Shown piece after piece: positions 47,791-59,262 of a stretch of 64,000 nucleotides of DNA; the stretch's first letter is position 1; the number at the start of each line of letters is the position of its first letter. The notes under the pieces are model-generated. The model searched no databases. It was not told the DNA's origin and saw only the letters and a list, made by a program, of their open reading frames with translations. The stretch lies in the NCBI GenBank assembly GCA_013400975.1, contig WBMZ01000409.1, positions 118,785-182,784 on the forward strand, in the 5' to 3' direction. A program made the translations under genes and the position numbers. Origin of the DNA: Atrichornis clamosus (Eukaryota > Chordata > Aves > Passeriformes > Menuridae).

Positions 47791-50700
47791 CCAGGATTAG
47801 CAGTAGTTCTAGAGGGCCAAGCTGAGTCTCCACAGGCTGGGTTGTCAGAGCGCTCAGCACTGCGCAGCCACGTGGATCGTCAGTGCACAGCTCAGATGGA
47901 GTCACGAGGGGCACCTGGGGAGGGAGACTGCTGGAGTGACAAGTCAAATGCTCTCCAAACATAGAAAGTGACCATCAATGAAGAGCCTGGTTTTGGTGTT
48001 TCCACAGCATTGCAGATGAGGAAGAGGTAAGGACAGACCCCTCTGTGTAGGACAACATTTGAATACATCATCTAAGAGGTCCTCCTTTCTCTTCCTGCAT
48101 ATTTATTCCTAATTCTCCAGCCTTGCAACACATCATATGTTCATCTTTCTCTGCTCCTTTTCCTAACAGGTTGTTGGTAAGTCCATCCACATAATACTAG
48201 AGAATAACAGAAAAGGGGAGGGCAAGTTAGAACTGCATAATTTTAATTGTTCCTACATCTCAAAAGCTTTATTATGTGATACCTATCTTTTAAAGCTTTC
48301 TCTGTATGTACTATCCTATATCTTTCTCTCAAAAGCAATTTGAAAACCCCACAAAAGTCCCATCATTGTGGCTTAGTAGCAGGCCTGATGTCATTAGACT
48401 TACAGGGCTGACCTCAGTCACTTAAGGTAGGAGAAGGTGGCATCCATCCCAGCTCCTGGAGAAGCCAGTGGCCCATTCTGTCACCTTCCAACCCTTCAGT
48501 CTTGGTCCCAGTACTGCCTCCCTAAACCATCAGGTTTTTCTTACTGGATTTTTCACACGCAGCTCACTTTTTGTCCACCTCAGCTCCAGTCTCATTTTTT
48601 TATCGCCTGGCTCCTCATCCTGCTTTCAATCCTTCTACCATCCCATGAGGCAGTAAGTCACCAAGTTTCTCCCCTGGACCCCTTTCCTGAACTCCTTTTC
48701 CTTTTGCACACATGTTTCTTGCCAAGCCAGGATGACAGTCTTTCTTCCAAACTCTCAAATCATTGACATCTCATCTCAGGTTTCTGCCTCCACTTTCCTG
48801 CAGTTCTGCATCCCATGCCTAAACACATGCAACCACAGAATCTGGGAGCAGCAATAAGGGGGCAAGGTTTGCTCAGAGCCTGCAATTTGGGTGCTGGAGT
48901 ATGCTTGGTACAGACAGAGACTTTGGAGGACACTGCTGACAAATTCCTGAGAATGTCTACTGAACTTGAGCAAAGGCTAAGCATTTGGGCCAAGGTTAGT
49001 CTGTTTTCACATCCTTGGTACTGGGTAGATCCTCTTTTCTGCCAAATGTAATGTCCATGCTACAAGGGGTGGATATATTAGAGTTAATCGATTGAATGGT
49101 TGCAAAGATTTTTTTTTTTTAAGTGGGCAAAATAATATAATTTCTATAATCTTGTTCTTGGAAATGGCTGAACTGCTTTTCACTAAAATTTTAGAACAAC
49201 AAATAAATCAAAGTGAGGCATTCTTCCAGCAAGGGGAATTGTAGTCGAACACTTAGAAGTCTGGCACAGTTATTTGCAACTGAAAAAAGGGTTTTATAAT
49301 GGGAAGTGTCAAGCATTAAGTATAGGTGGCACTTCGAACTCCACCTATAATATAGATTGGATTAGATGTCTGGTTCCATTCCCAGGGCATTCCGGATTAA
49401 ACTAACAGTGGACTAGGAATAAGTTCTTATTTTCCTCAGGTTAATACATTTGCATGGCATTTTTTGTCCTTAAAAGAAAGAAGGGGGGAAAAAAAGTGTC
49501 ATGTCATTTATCTGGAGATTTATTTATTTACTGATATTGGCAAAGAATGCATGATTTGCTGACAATATGGAATGGATGATTATGGCAACCAATTTTATTA
49601 GAGTCTTATAAAAAGAGAGGCTTAAAAATAAAATGTTAACAATTATAGCTTAAAAATGAGTCAGCTACAGAGAAAATAAGACAAAGGCAAAAAGAAAAAA
49701 AGAAAAACCTTTCAGAGTAAAATGCTTTATTTCCATTTATTTCCAATGCTTTGCAGATGTGTGTGGGGCAAGTAGGAGGCTAATATATCTCACTTTAGCA
49801 GTACTAATTGTTTGCATTATCACAATAATCAAATGCAACCATATTAATCTCTGTGGTTATTAACTTGATTTTTACACATTAAGATTTAGATTTAATCCCC
49901 TGGGACCATCTATTAATGCTTTTAAAGTTGAAGGGTTTCAACAGTTTTAAGTTTTTTTCCCTTCTTTTAGCTGCAGGCAGTAAAATTTGAACGTGTGTGG
50001 AGTTTTGTATTTTGCATTCCTGTGGGATTTTCAGAGACACTGCTGTCAAGGACCATGAATCATGTTAATACATAGCAACCTCTACAGCTATTAAAATGTC
50101 TGCAATAATGTGATTATTTTAAAACGGAAAAACTAATATCATATGTATTACTTAAAGATCAGTCCTTTTTTTTTTTTAAAGTCAATGAAAAGGGCTGCTT
50201 TTGGGAGGGGGGAATGGAAATGTTAGTGGGAGTCACTAAAATGTGAAATGTCTAATCCACTGAGAAAAGAAACTTCAGTTCCTTTTACAAAGCACATCCT
50301 TACTGAGCTTATAGGCAATGAAGTGTAAAAATGGCCAAAAAAATCAAGATCAATAAGCATGAAAAGCCATTTTATTTTTGTTTAGCCAAATCGTAGTTAC
50401 ACCGACCTGGAACAGCATCTGGTTTCATGCTCTTATGACCACTGAGTGATGACACCCAAGCAGAAAACTGGGCATGGAGGTGTTTTGATGAGATGTCAAC
50501 ATGGATTGTAGTGCTAAGACTTAATAAGTACATGAACTGGTTAAAAACTCAGTTTTCAAGGTGGATGTATCAGATACATTGTTTACAACTTACATAAACA
50601 AGAAGATACAATAGAGTGACTCCATGAAATCAAGAAAGTGTCTTGGAGTGTATTACAGCTCTAGTCTTTAAATATTAACTCCAAAGACAGAAACAGTAAG

Positions 50701-53700
50701 ATGCTGGTTTCGACGAGAAAGAATATAGTTCCTCAGATGATGCATTTTTATTGTAGTTAATTGTGCATATCCTTATTGTCTTTCCTTAGTAAATCCTCTC
50801 TTGGCTATCTGTTTTGTTGGCCAGGGTGTAAAATCATGAAAATTTCTACAGCCTCTCTGTCATTTCTGAATCTGCATCCTGAATGTGCCATGGCCTTCTC
50901 CTCCAGCAAATGCTCCAGCACCTCAGGTTGTTAAAGAGTTCAGAGGTTTGTACTTGAATGAAGCACCACAGACAGGAAAAAATGGCCCATGTCCTAAACA
51001 GCAAATGAAAGACACCATGGGTAGGATGTAATCATTTTAATAAGTGGGAATTTAGCTAGTGACAAGTGTTTCAGTGGCGTAGGATGTTAAGCAGATCTGA
51101 AATGTGGAACTCTGATCTTTCAGTACACAAAGGGCCAAACACAAAGTGATATTTTGCAGGGTGCTCCGAAGGGCACAGTCAGGAAAGAAGGGGCTTGAGT
51201 GCCCTTGTTCAAGGTCAGGTTGGTTCCTCAGACAACCATTTTTAGCAAGCTAGTTACTGGCACCACACAAAATAATTTTAGATCATGGAAGATATGAGCT
51301 CCATTAGCATTGTTTTAAATTGCACTTTCTGTTTTGTAAAATCAAAAAGGAAATTTCATGGGGAAAAGAAGTCTCGCATTCATGCAACATTAATGTTTAG
51401 GGAATAATGTGGTGTTTTGCCATGTTAAAAGAATTATTACAAACCCTTCATTGAGAAGCTCTAGAGATCTCATACGTTGGAAAAGAGACTTGATAATTGG
51501 ATGTGCAGGAGGGGGAGGGAGATGTATGGGGAGGGTGTCACTTTTGGTGACAGCAATGAGCTTTTTTTTGTTCTTGTGAAAAAAGACCGCGATCTGGCCA
51601 AATTGGAAGTCTTTGAAAAATCTGAGAAGCAGGTAGCTGCAGGTTAGCATGGAGTAAGTAACTGGAGCTCAGGATAGAGTGATTCACTCCTGGCCTCTCT
51701 GCTTCTCTGAGCTGAAGGGAGAATACCAGGAGCTCATGTGCATGCAGACAAGAATACTTGGAGGAGGCAAATTAAATTTGTACATGCCACTTTCAGTGAG
51801 TGCATCTTTTTACTTTCATGGTTCTTTTTTGTATTACGTGAGCACCCTGGAAGTCTTGAATGCCTTCAGTAAATATGGGCCAGCTCACATCCTCCAGATC
51901 TGCACAGAGAGGTGATCTGCTTTCCCAGAGCCACAAAAATTGTGGTGATGTTCACCCCCCTCCCGGCTTCACCAGCCCCCTGCCCCCGGGAACAATGGGA
52001 CTGATCTGCCAAGGCACCAGGGTGAGAGGTCACGGCATCCCATCGAGCTGCCAGATTTGGGGGCAGATCCCACGGCCTCTACTGCACTGAGCCAAAAGCA
52101 GGTCTCCTCTTGCCCCCTGCAATCCTAGCGGGGAATCTCGGCAAGAGGAGCCTCAGAGGGATTTCTTCTTCAAAAACTCACCTTTCACAGCCTTTTTTTT
52201 CCTTCTTTCTTTATTCTTTTTTTCTTTTCCACACAGAAAGGGACGGGACCGTATGGAAAATTAACTGCACTGGTTTATAGGTCACGTGTGTGAGAGCCTG
52301 TGAGCGTTTGTGCACAGGGTCATTGTTGGATTTTACAGTGGTTGCTTTTATCCCTGGAACTGAAGCTGCCACGTAGCTTGAGATACCTGCTTATTTTGTA
52401 AAGCTAGAGATCTGGGCAGAAGAACTGAGAGAATCTCTCAGCTCCACTGAAATATCTTGGACTTGAAGAGCTGAACTGAGTGACAGACTGAAAAAAAAAA
52501 GAAACAGAAAACATAAACATGTAAATGTGACATCTGTGATTTCACTTTACAGAACTTTCACATGTGTGAAAATAGCTTATTGTTTTGCAAAAGTGAGAAC
52601 TTTGGGGTTGAAACCGATGACAGAAATTAAGGGGACTTGAAAAGCCCAGCTATAGAAATGAATTTAAAAGAAGAAAAAAGAAATCAACTCCCAAAAAAGG
52701 CTATGCCAACATTTTCCTGAATGATAACAGAGATGTGTGCTAAAGAATAGGTGTTGACAGAAAAGAAACACAACCCTTTAATAAAAGAGGTGGTCAGGCA
52801 AACATATGAACTGCTGAAATTTCAGCATTTCAGTGTCCTGTGGGTAGAGAACACTGGAACACAGGAAAAACAAGTGGAAAAGATCTTGCGAAATCCTCAC
52901 CTCCTAAAATTTTCAATAATTTTAGATGTCATGTCATTTGAGAAAAGAAGCAATTTTATATATATATATATGAATTACAAAGAAAAAAGGGGAGGAGGTA
53001 GAGACACATTAATGCTTTGACTTCCATTTCAGATATCCCCTGCACTGTGTCATAATAAATCTTGCATCTTGCTGCTCAGCTGAGGGCTCTGCTGCAACAT
53101 TCCTTGGTCGCTTTGTTTCAGAGCGCCGTTTGTATTGAATTTGGGGAGTTTTCAAAGCAGCTGTAACGCTGTGATATTTCCTCACTCTTTCCTAGCAAAG
53201 CATGATCCAAACCCACACTTTTGGGGAGGAGACATTGGGGAAGCACTGCTTTAGGGAGCTGTGACTCCCTGAGCCTGACAGCCTCCTGACAGTTACTAAT
53301 ATCGGCAGAGTGAACATGTGTAGTCTCCTTGCAAGGTTTGTGATGTGCTTTTGATTTCCTGCCTCAGAAATGCATTCTGGCTAGAAAACAAGTGAGCCAT
53401 ATGATTCTTTTTCTCGCCATACACATATCAGGAAATTGTTACCCCTGTACCTTGTTCACATTAGGTAATTGAGCTGCCAACATTCAAGGAGAGATTTTTG
53501 CTCATTGACTACTCAGTTGTGTGAACATGAGTAAAAATCATGGTTTTCATGAAGAATGTGAACTCTGTGTGATTCTGTCCTATTTGAGGCTTTGTAAGGG
53601 GTGCTAATTTCCACAAACTATGCTTTATTTGTGTTTCTCTTAGCTACTTCTTTCAATGCCTTTATTCTCCAGGGGTCATGTCATTGTCTTCTGAAATCTT

Positions 53701-55974
53701 CAAAGATCTTGCTTACATGTGAAAAGTGGTGTTTTACGAAATGCACAGTTTCATAAATTAAAGCTAATCAAAGCACCTTCTGCTTCCAGGGCAGTCAATT
53801 AGTTGTGATAGTTTCTGTGTATTTTTCTTTTTTCAGTTTCATATATGTAAATAGAACGGGAAGGAACAACATCAAATGAAGAAAAAGTATTACTCAATGC
53901 ATCCAGCAGGCCTGATATTTAAGATACCTTCATAGATGACCCGAGATTTTCATAGTTTTTACTGTGTAACATCCTTCTAAGTTGTTGAAGTCTTATTTCC
54001 ATTTTAAAATTCTCTTCTAAATATGCTTTTTTTTTTTTAGGAAAAGAATATTGTAGACCAGCAACAAAAGATTTTATGATAGTTGCCAGATTATTTTCCA
54101 GTAATACAAATTCTTGAGATTGAGTTCTTTATTCTGGAGTAGGATACAGGCTTTGCATACAGTATCCAAGTAAACGAGGGACTTTGCAGAGCTACAGGCA
54201 TCCCCCTGCCTTGCCAGTTCTTGCTGGATTTGGAGCTTCCTTGAAAAGCAAATATGAATTTGCATTTATGTTGATTGAGATTTCTATTTCTGTTGCAAAA
54301 GGGAAAGAAAAAGAGGTCACTTTTCAATGAAAACGTGAGCATTTCCACATGGTATTGTGGTAGAAATTGAACAGAGGTCGTTTCCCTCACTTATTTTGAG
54401 GTTTGACCATGACAAAAGACTTGTTTCTATTGATACTGGTAGGACTGTTTATCTGCATATGGCTTGATAAATGCTACAGAACATCCTCCAAATGCTTTCT
54501 GGAAGACTGGATTTCTTATGAGAGCCCAATTCTCCTCTCTTGTGCATTGTTTACTCTCTGTCTTCTCTAGGAGGGAGCCTACAGTAAAACCTTGAAAACA
54601 CACTCTGATGCAGGTTCTTTGAGACAAAAAGATACTTTGAAACATAAAATTGATAGTAGCAAAGTGTTTTAGGTTGTAGAAAGTAACTAAAATGCTTTGC
54701 AACAAAGATCATGATTAATTTCAGTCCTAAAGAGATATGGTTAATGGATAAAACATGTCACTGATCAACTTTTAAATTCAAAAACTCTGCTTCTAGATTT
54801 CTCTCTGTTAAAAGAAAAGACATTTAAGCAAGTGATCCTTCTTTTTAACATCCCAAGACCCTAGAATATGGTCTTTATAGATACACTTCAGAGTTCAGCT
54901 AAAAGATCATATTGCTTTAAAATGGGCATAGTAAAACCAAGCATGCCTGGAGGAGAGTTTGCAAGCACAATTATGTTTGCCATAGAGTTGCTAGGTCAGT
55001 GGGTGGTATACGATGCACCCATCTTTCTAGGAGCAGTAGGATTTCCTGCTGTTTTTTTCAGTAGTGACCTAGAAGGAGGTTAATGATTCCAAAGAATGAC
55101 TTTTCCCTTAGGGAAAATTTAATCTTCTGACCTTTTTCTCTATCTGTCCATTCCTTTTAAGTCACAGACCCCCTTCATTTAGCTTACATCAAGCTGGTTT
55201 ATTTTCTTCAAAAACATGGTTGAAGTGATTGCTTTTGCTTTCATTTAACCCTTGAACTGGACGCATTTCCAAACTAAATCATTGCCCAGAATACAGAGTT
55301 GCTTGTAAGCATTTCTTTTACATTTCTATATTTGTCTTAAATGTGATTGTCAACCTTCAGGATCACTTTGACAACTGACTAACTTCAAAAATGCATGCCT
55401 TTAATGTACTCTTGCAATCATCTCCGAGAGTTGCTTTAGAAAAAGAACATGACAGGAATAAAGCAGCTATTGGATTTTTTTTTTTCTTTCGTCTTTTTTC
55501 TTTCTATCAAAATGCTGGTGGAACCAGAGTAATACAGAACAACATTTTGTTTAAAATTAGTTCACCAAGAAGGCCATCATGCCATTTGGGGGATTAAATT
55601 TGAGCACATAAAACTATCAGCATTATATAGTCAAACTGTTGGAGTGTTTTGCTTTGTCTGAACAGTGCAGACACTATTGAATCAAATCTGTTGTCAGAAT
55701 ATGGTAAAATAAAATTGTAATTACTTCATTATTCTCAAAGGTGTTGACTCTGGGGTGCAAGGAGTTCTGGAGGGTAACTGGAAACAGAAACCACCTTGTG
55801 CTTGAAGCTGTCAACTTCCTTTTACTCTGCAGCAGACACTGTTTTTGTCTTTATTGCATTACACTCGGTTATTGCCAACATAATAATTCATGAATATTCC
55901 TTCATTTTCAGAATTATAATTAATGCTGGATTTTGACATTATGACAAAGTAGGGCGGCTCAGCAGCAGAAACAT
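47791..55974. other. Non-coding DNA, no gene recognised
   Basis: Eight kilobases, very AT-rich between 49.4 and 50.8 kb. No genes or repeat families were recognised beyond a (TA)8 run at 52956-52971. 48.4-48.8 kb is pyrimidine-rich with a 109-codon leucine-rich frame of no recognised kind. The 49.5-49.96 kb section has dense TAAT, ATGCAA and ACAAT motifs and could be a conserved regulatory element. This is conjecture. Confidence 0.45.
52956..52971. repeat. (TA)8 microsatellite
   Basis: Short pure TA run. Confidence 0.9.
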
Positions 55975-56385
55975 TCAGCACTAAGAACAAAGGAATTGCC
56001 ATATTAGAGCAGACCAGTGGTCCATCTAGCCTGGTATCTCTCTGCCTCTCATACTGGCCAATGCCTGAGGCTACTGAGGAAGGCATAGCCCCCTCCTAAT
56101 GCACCTAATTGCAGTACTATACCACAGAGGGAAATTTCTTTTCGACCCCAGCTGGTGATCAGCTTATGCCCTGAAGTATGAGGATTGATAGCCCTTATAA
56201 TTTTTATTCTAGCTAGTGTGGCTGCAGATGCTATACTTAATCAAATAAATGTCTAATACTTTGATAAAGCTAAGCAAGGGCTAAATACTCTGATCTCTCG
56301 GGAAAAATCCCAAGGAAGAAAAAAGTGCTGAGAAATTCCACAAGGAGAATCACATCGAGTTCCCACTGCTTTCTCTGCTCTCAGG
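55975..56385 (-). mobile_element. 3' region of an ancient CR1-type LINE
   Basis: In plus orientation the phrase tggtccatctagcctggtat, preceded by aaaggaattgccatattaga, is the hallmark of an old CR1-type tail abundant in turtles and crocodilians (pattern 'gaattgccatactggatcagaccagtggtccatctagtccagtatcctgtc'). Later phrases in the right order also match: gatcagcttatgccctgaag, tatgagg, ataaatgtctaat, and a worn gaattccacaag stretch near 56335. In that family the plus reading is antisense to the reverse transcriptase gene, so the element runs on the minus strand with its 3' end at about 55975. Confidence 0.75.
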
Positions 56386-57429
56386 GGAGTACAGTTTGCA
56401 TGCTTGTGGAGAGGCTGGCAGGGCTGGAAAGGATGTCAAACAGCACAGTCCTAGGCTTCTTAGGAGAGTCAGGCTCCAAGTTTGGCCACTCTATGTTCCT
56501 GCCTCACTCTGTCCCTTACCCCAGGCCAAGAGGGCTGTTCATCCTGAGCCGTGGGAGTTAGGGAGACCTATAGGAGCAGCTATTTGGATTTCTGCCTGAA
56601 AAAGCAATGGTTTTAGAGGGAAAACCATGTTGCATGGGATGGCTGTTTCCCAGGTCTTCCTCTGCAACCTGAGATGCCCTTTAACCAAACTTAACGTATC
56701 ACTGGCCACATGCCCTTTGTGTGGAGGAGCAGCTGAAGAGTCTCAGGAAACTGGAGGACATGACAAAGAGTTAGTACTCCTCTTTTAATTTGTTTTTGTT
56801 TTTATTTTTTAATTTTTACTCTATCATTGCCCCAGAGCTGTTTTCCTCAATCCTATGCAGAAGAAATAAATCCCACAATTTAACTACATATTCTGATGGA
56901 AAAAACATCTCCATATATTCAATTAAATGTGCTTCCCACTTATTTTTTGTAAAAAGCAAGAAAATAGACAGAAACACCCGATTTCTTCTGTATCAACTGT
57001 ACTGTTCAAAACTCTTCTACCTCTTTCTGTTTCTAAATTAAACATTATCTTCTTTTAAATTTGCCTTCTTGGTCCTTTTCTCTGTTTCATTACTCAGATT
57101 TACTGCATTTCTCTCTATGTTTCCTTGGTTTGCCGTGTCTTGCCTATAACCCACTGGCTAAAATACAACAGAATGTCCAGAAATGCAGCTTTTACTCATG
57201 AAATTGCATAGTAATATTTTATGTTTAACCATCTTTTTTGTTCATACTCTGTCTGAATATCTTCTCTACTTGTGTATGTTTTCTAAGCTCCTGAAATATC
57301 CTGTTTAGTATTTTCAGAAAATGATGCTTAGATTTTCCTGTGCTAATTAATAGCCATCAGTTCTTGAAAATATTTTCCGTTATATACTCCTCGGCATTAG
57401 TCTGTTTAATTTTGCATGCCATCATGTCA

Positions 57430-57700
57430 CCATTTTATCGTAGTTCACTGGCTTGCTCTGGAATTTCTTCAATTTTGTCTAAATTCAGTTAACTCAATAA
57501 ATGGCCAAATACCCCCATGAATTTTCCAGTTAGAGCAATGGGCACTGGGTTTAAATATCAGAAAGCAGGCTGTGACTGTTGCAGTGAAAACAAATTTTAC
57601 ATGCTTTATTTCTGGCCCTTTTTTTTCAAGCTTGTTAATGAATAAGTTGAACAAAACCATCTTTATTGCCACTATTGATCCCAGGGGCAATTCTCTTTCT
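57430..57700 (-). mobile_element. Ancient CR1/L3-type LINE, RT palm fragment
   Basis: The minus-strand frame 57469-57690 begins with PLGSIV (CR1: PQGSVLG), followed after a few residues by LFNLFINKLE at about 57625-57654 (CR1: LFNIFINDL). This is the RT motif just before the catalytic FADD box, which is not preserved here. Toward 57460 the plus strand gctctggaatttcttcaatt resembles the antisense of the downstream LINE segment, implying an internal deletion. Same orientation and family as the flanking pieces at 55.98 and 58.2 kb. Confidence 0.65.
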
Positions 57701-57764
57701 CTGCTTCAAATGACCACTGAATCTTCTGCAGTACCTAGAGAAAGGGATGCTGTCTAGTCTTCTA

Positions 57765-57925
57765 AACACAGCTCTGGAACTGGGTGTTCATGAACTGAGG
57801 TCTGGTTCTGACACACCTTGCTCTTACAATTATAGGTAAGTTACTTCACCTCTAATATAACCAGCTCATTAGGAAGTCGTGGTAGTCTGACAGTGTTTAT
57901 GAAATGCTTTCAGAGAGCAAAATAC
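57765..57925 (+). mobile_element. MIR-like SINE
   Basis: Key phrases in MIR order are gaactgaggtctggttctga (body), then taggtaagttacttcacctc, which is the core 'gggcaagttacttaacctc'. A stretch like tttatgaaatgctttcagag follows, where MIR has 'tgtaaagcgctttgaga'. It lies between two pieces of a minus-strand LINE and accounts for part of the extra distance between them. Confidence 0.65.
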
Positions 57926-58189
57926 AAATTGTTCTGACATTTGGGGTTTTGTTTTCTCTCTTTTATTTAGTTTTTACAACATAAATGGACTTTAATTCTG
58001 AAGCTGCTGTTTTTCTTGTCAGAGACCTTACCATAATCTGTTGGAAACAATAAATTAATTGTATCTTCTGGTTCTACTTTATTGACTGCTAATTAACTCT
58101 TTCCTGTAGTTCTAGGAGGATTGATCAAATGTAGGCAGAAGCATTGCAGATTTTCCTTGTTATCCGTGTGCCTAAGCATATTATTTTTA

Positions 58190-58480
58190 CTGATTCTCCG
58201 AATAGATTCCTAATACTAAAGTAAGACTTACTGGTTTATAAGTCCCAGGATCATCATTAGCACCTTTTTAAGAGATACGTACAACCTCGGCCACTCTCCC
58301 GTCCTCTGGTACAGTAGATGTTTTTCATGATAAATTACATAGTTTTGTTAGCAGCTCACTTGCATAGGTCTCCAGTTCCTTCAGAGCTCTTGGACGAATA
58401 TCATCTGGTCCTACTGATTGATTGCAGTTTAATTTCTCAGGTTGATCCGTCACCTTTTCTGATATTCCTGTTTCTGATAG
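58190..58480 (-). mobile_element. Ancient CR1/L3-type LINE, RT N-terminal fragment
   Basis: Minus-strand translation, with small frame changes, recovers three consecutive RT landmarks in the correct order. They are SVGPDDIRPRALKEL (CR1: PGPDGIHPRVLKEL) near 58375-58420, VPEDGRVAEVVRIS (CR1: VPEDWRVANVVPIF) near 58270-58315, and DDPGTYKPVSLT (CR1: DPGNYRPVSLT) at 58221-58256. This is one of the best-supported ancient relics in the window. With the fragments at 57.43-57.70 and 55.98-56.39 kb it forms a collinear, broken minus-strand element of about 2.5 kb. Confidence 0.82.
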
Positions 58481-59129
58481 CACCTTACTTTCAACACTTG
58501 AAAAGAATAAAACCTAATTGGAATTGCATTCTCTTTGTTAAAGAACAGTGGGAAGAAGCTGTTTGGCTCTTTTTTTTTCTTTTTATATTTTTTTTGGTCT
58601 AATGCAGCTAGGCAGAAGGAAAAATAAATTGACAGCAAACATCATTTTTGTTTAGAAATGTCTTATTACAAAAAAACCTCAAAACAAACAACCCCCTAAA
58701 GATGGGTCAGAGGTGTGGGATGATAGTGCCAGAAGCCCAGAATTTCAAGTTCATTTATGTTTTCTATTAATAGTGAACCACACTTTTCAGTGGACTGCTG
58801 TGAAAAAACTGCCAAGGGAAGAATACATAACATTTTGGGGGATTTTAGTGTTATTTGCCGTGGCTGAGCAGAAGAATAAAGATGTACTTATATTACCTAT
58901 AGTACTAGAATCTAGAACAGAAAAAGAAATCAGGAGAGCTTCTGCAATGGAATAGCTCACTGACAAGCAAGGAAATAGAGAAAAACAAAACTATTACCAT
59001 ACTCACATGAAAACAGAACAAGGAAAAAAGTATCATGATTAGTGTCAACTCGTAGAATATTTCTCAATTCTGCATATTTATCTTATGCACCTCCCCACTA
59101 TTCCCACATACTTATACAAATCTCTCCTC

Positions 59130-59262
59130 TGGCTCCTTTTATTATTCACAGTGCTCTCTGTCTAATTTACACTGTAAGCTCCTCCTCAGGTAGGGACCTT
59201 GTCTTTTCATACGTCCATAATGTTAAATACATGCCAGTCAAGCTGTTCAAATTATAATAACT
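59130..59262 (+). mobile_element. L3/CR1-like tail or related SINE 3' end
   Basis: The phrase tctaatttacactgtaagct, followed by cctcctcaggtagggacctt and gtcttttcatac, matches the old amniote tail 'tctagattgtaagctcttcggggcagggaccgtctcttt'. It ends in AT-rich bases (aaattataataa) that replace the usual ATAAT tail. Plus orientation, opposite to the LINE pieces just upstream. Confidence 0.65.
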
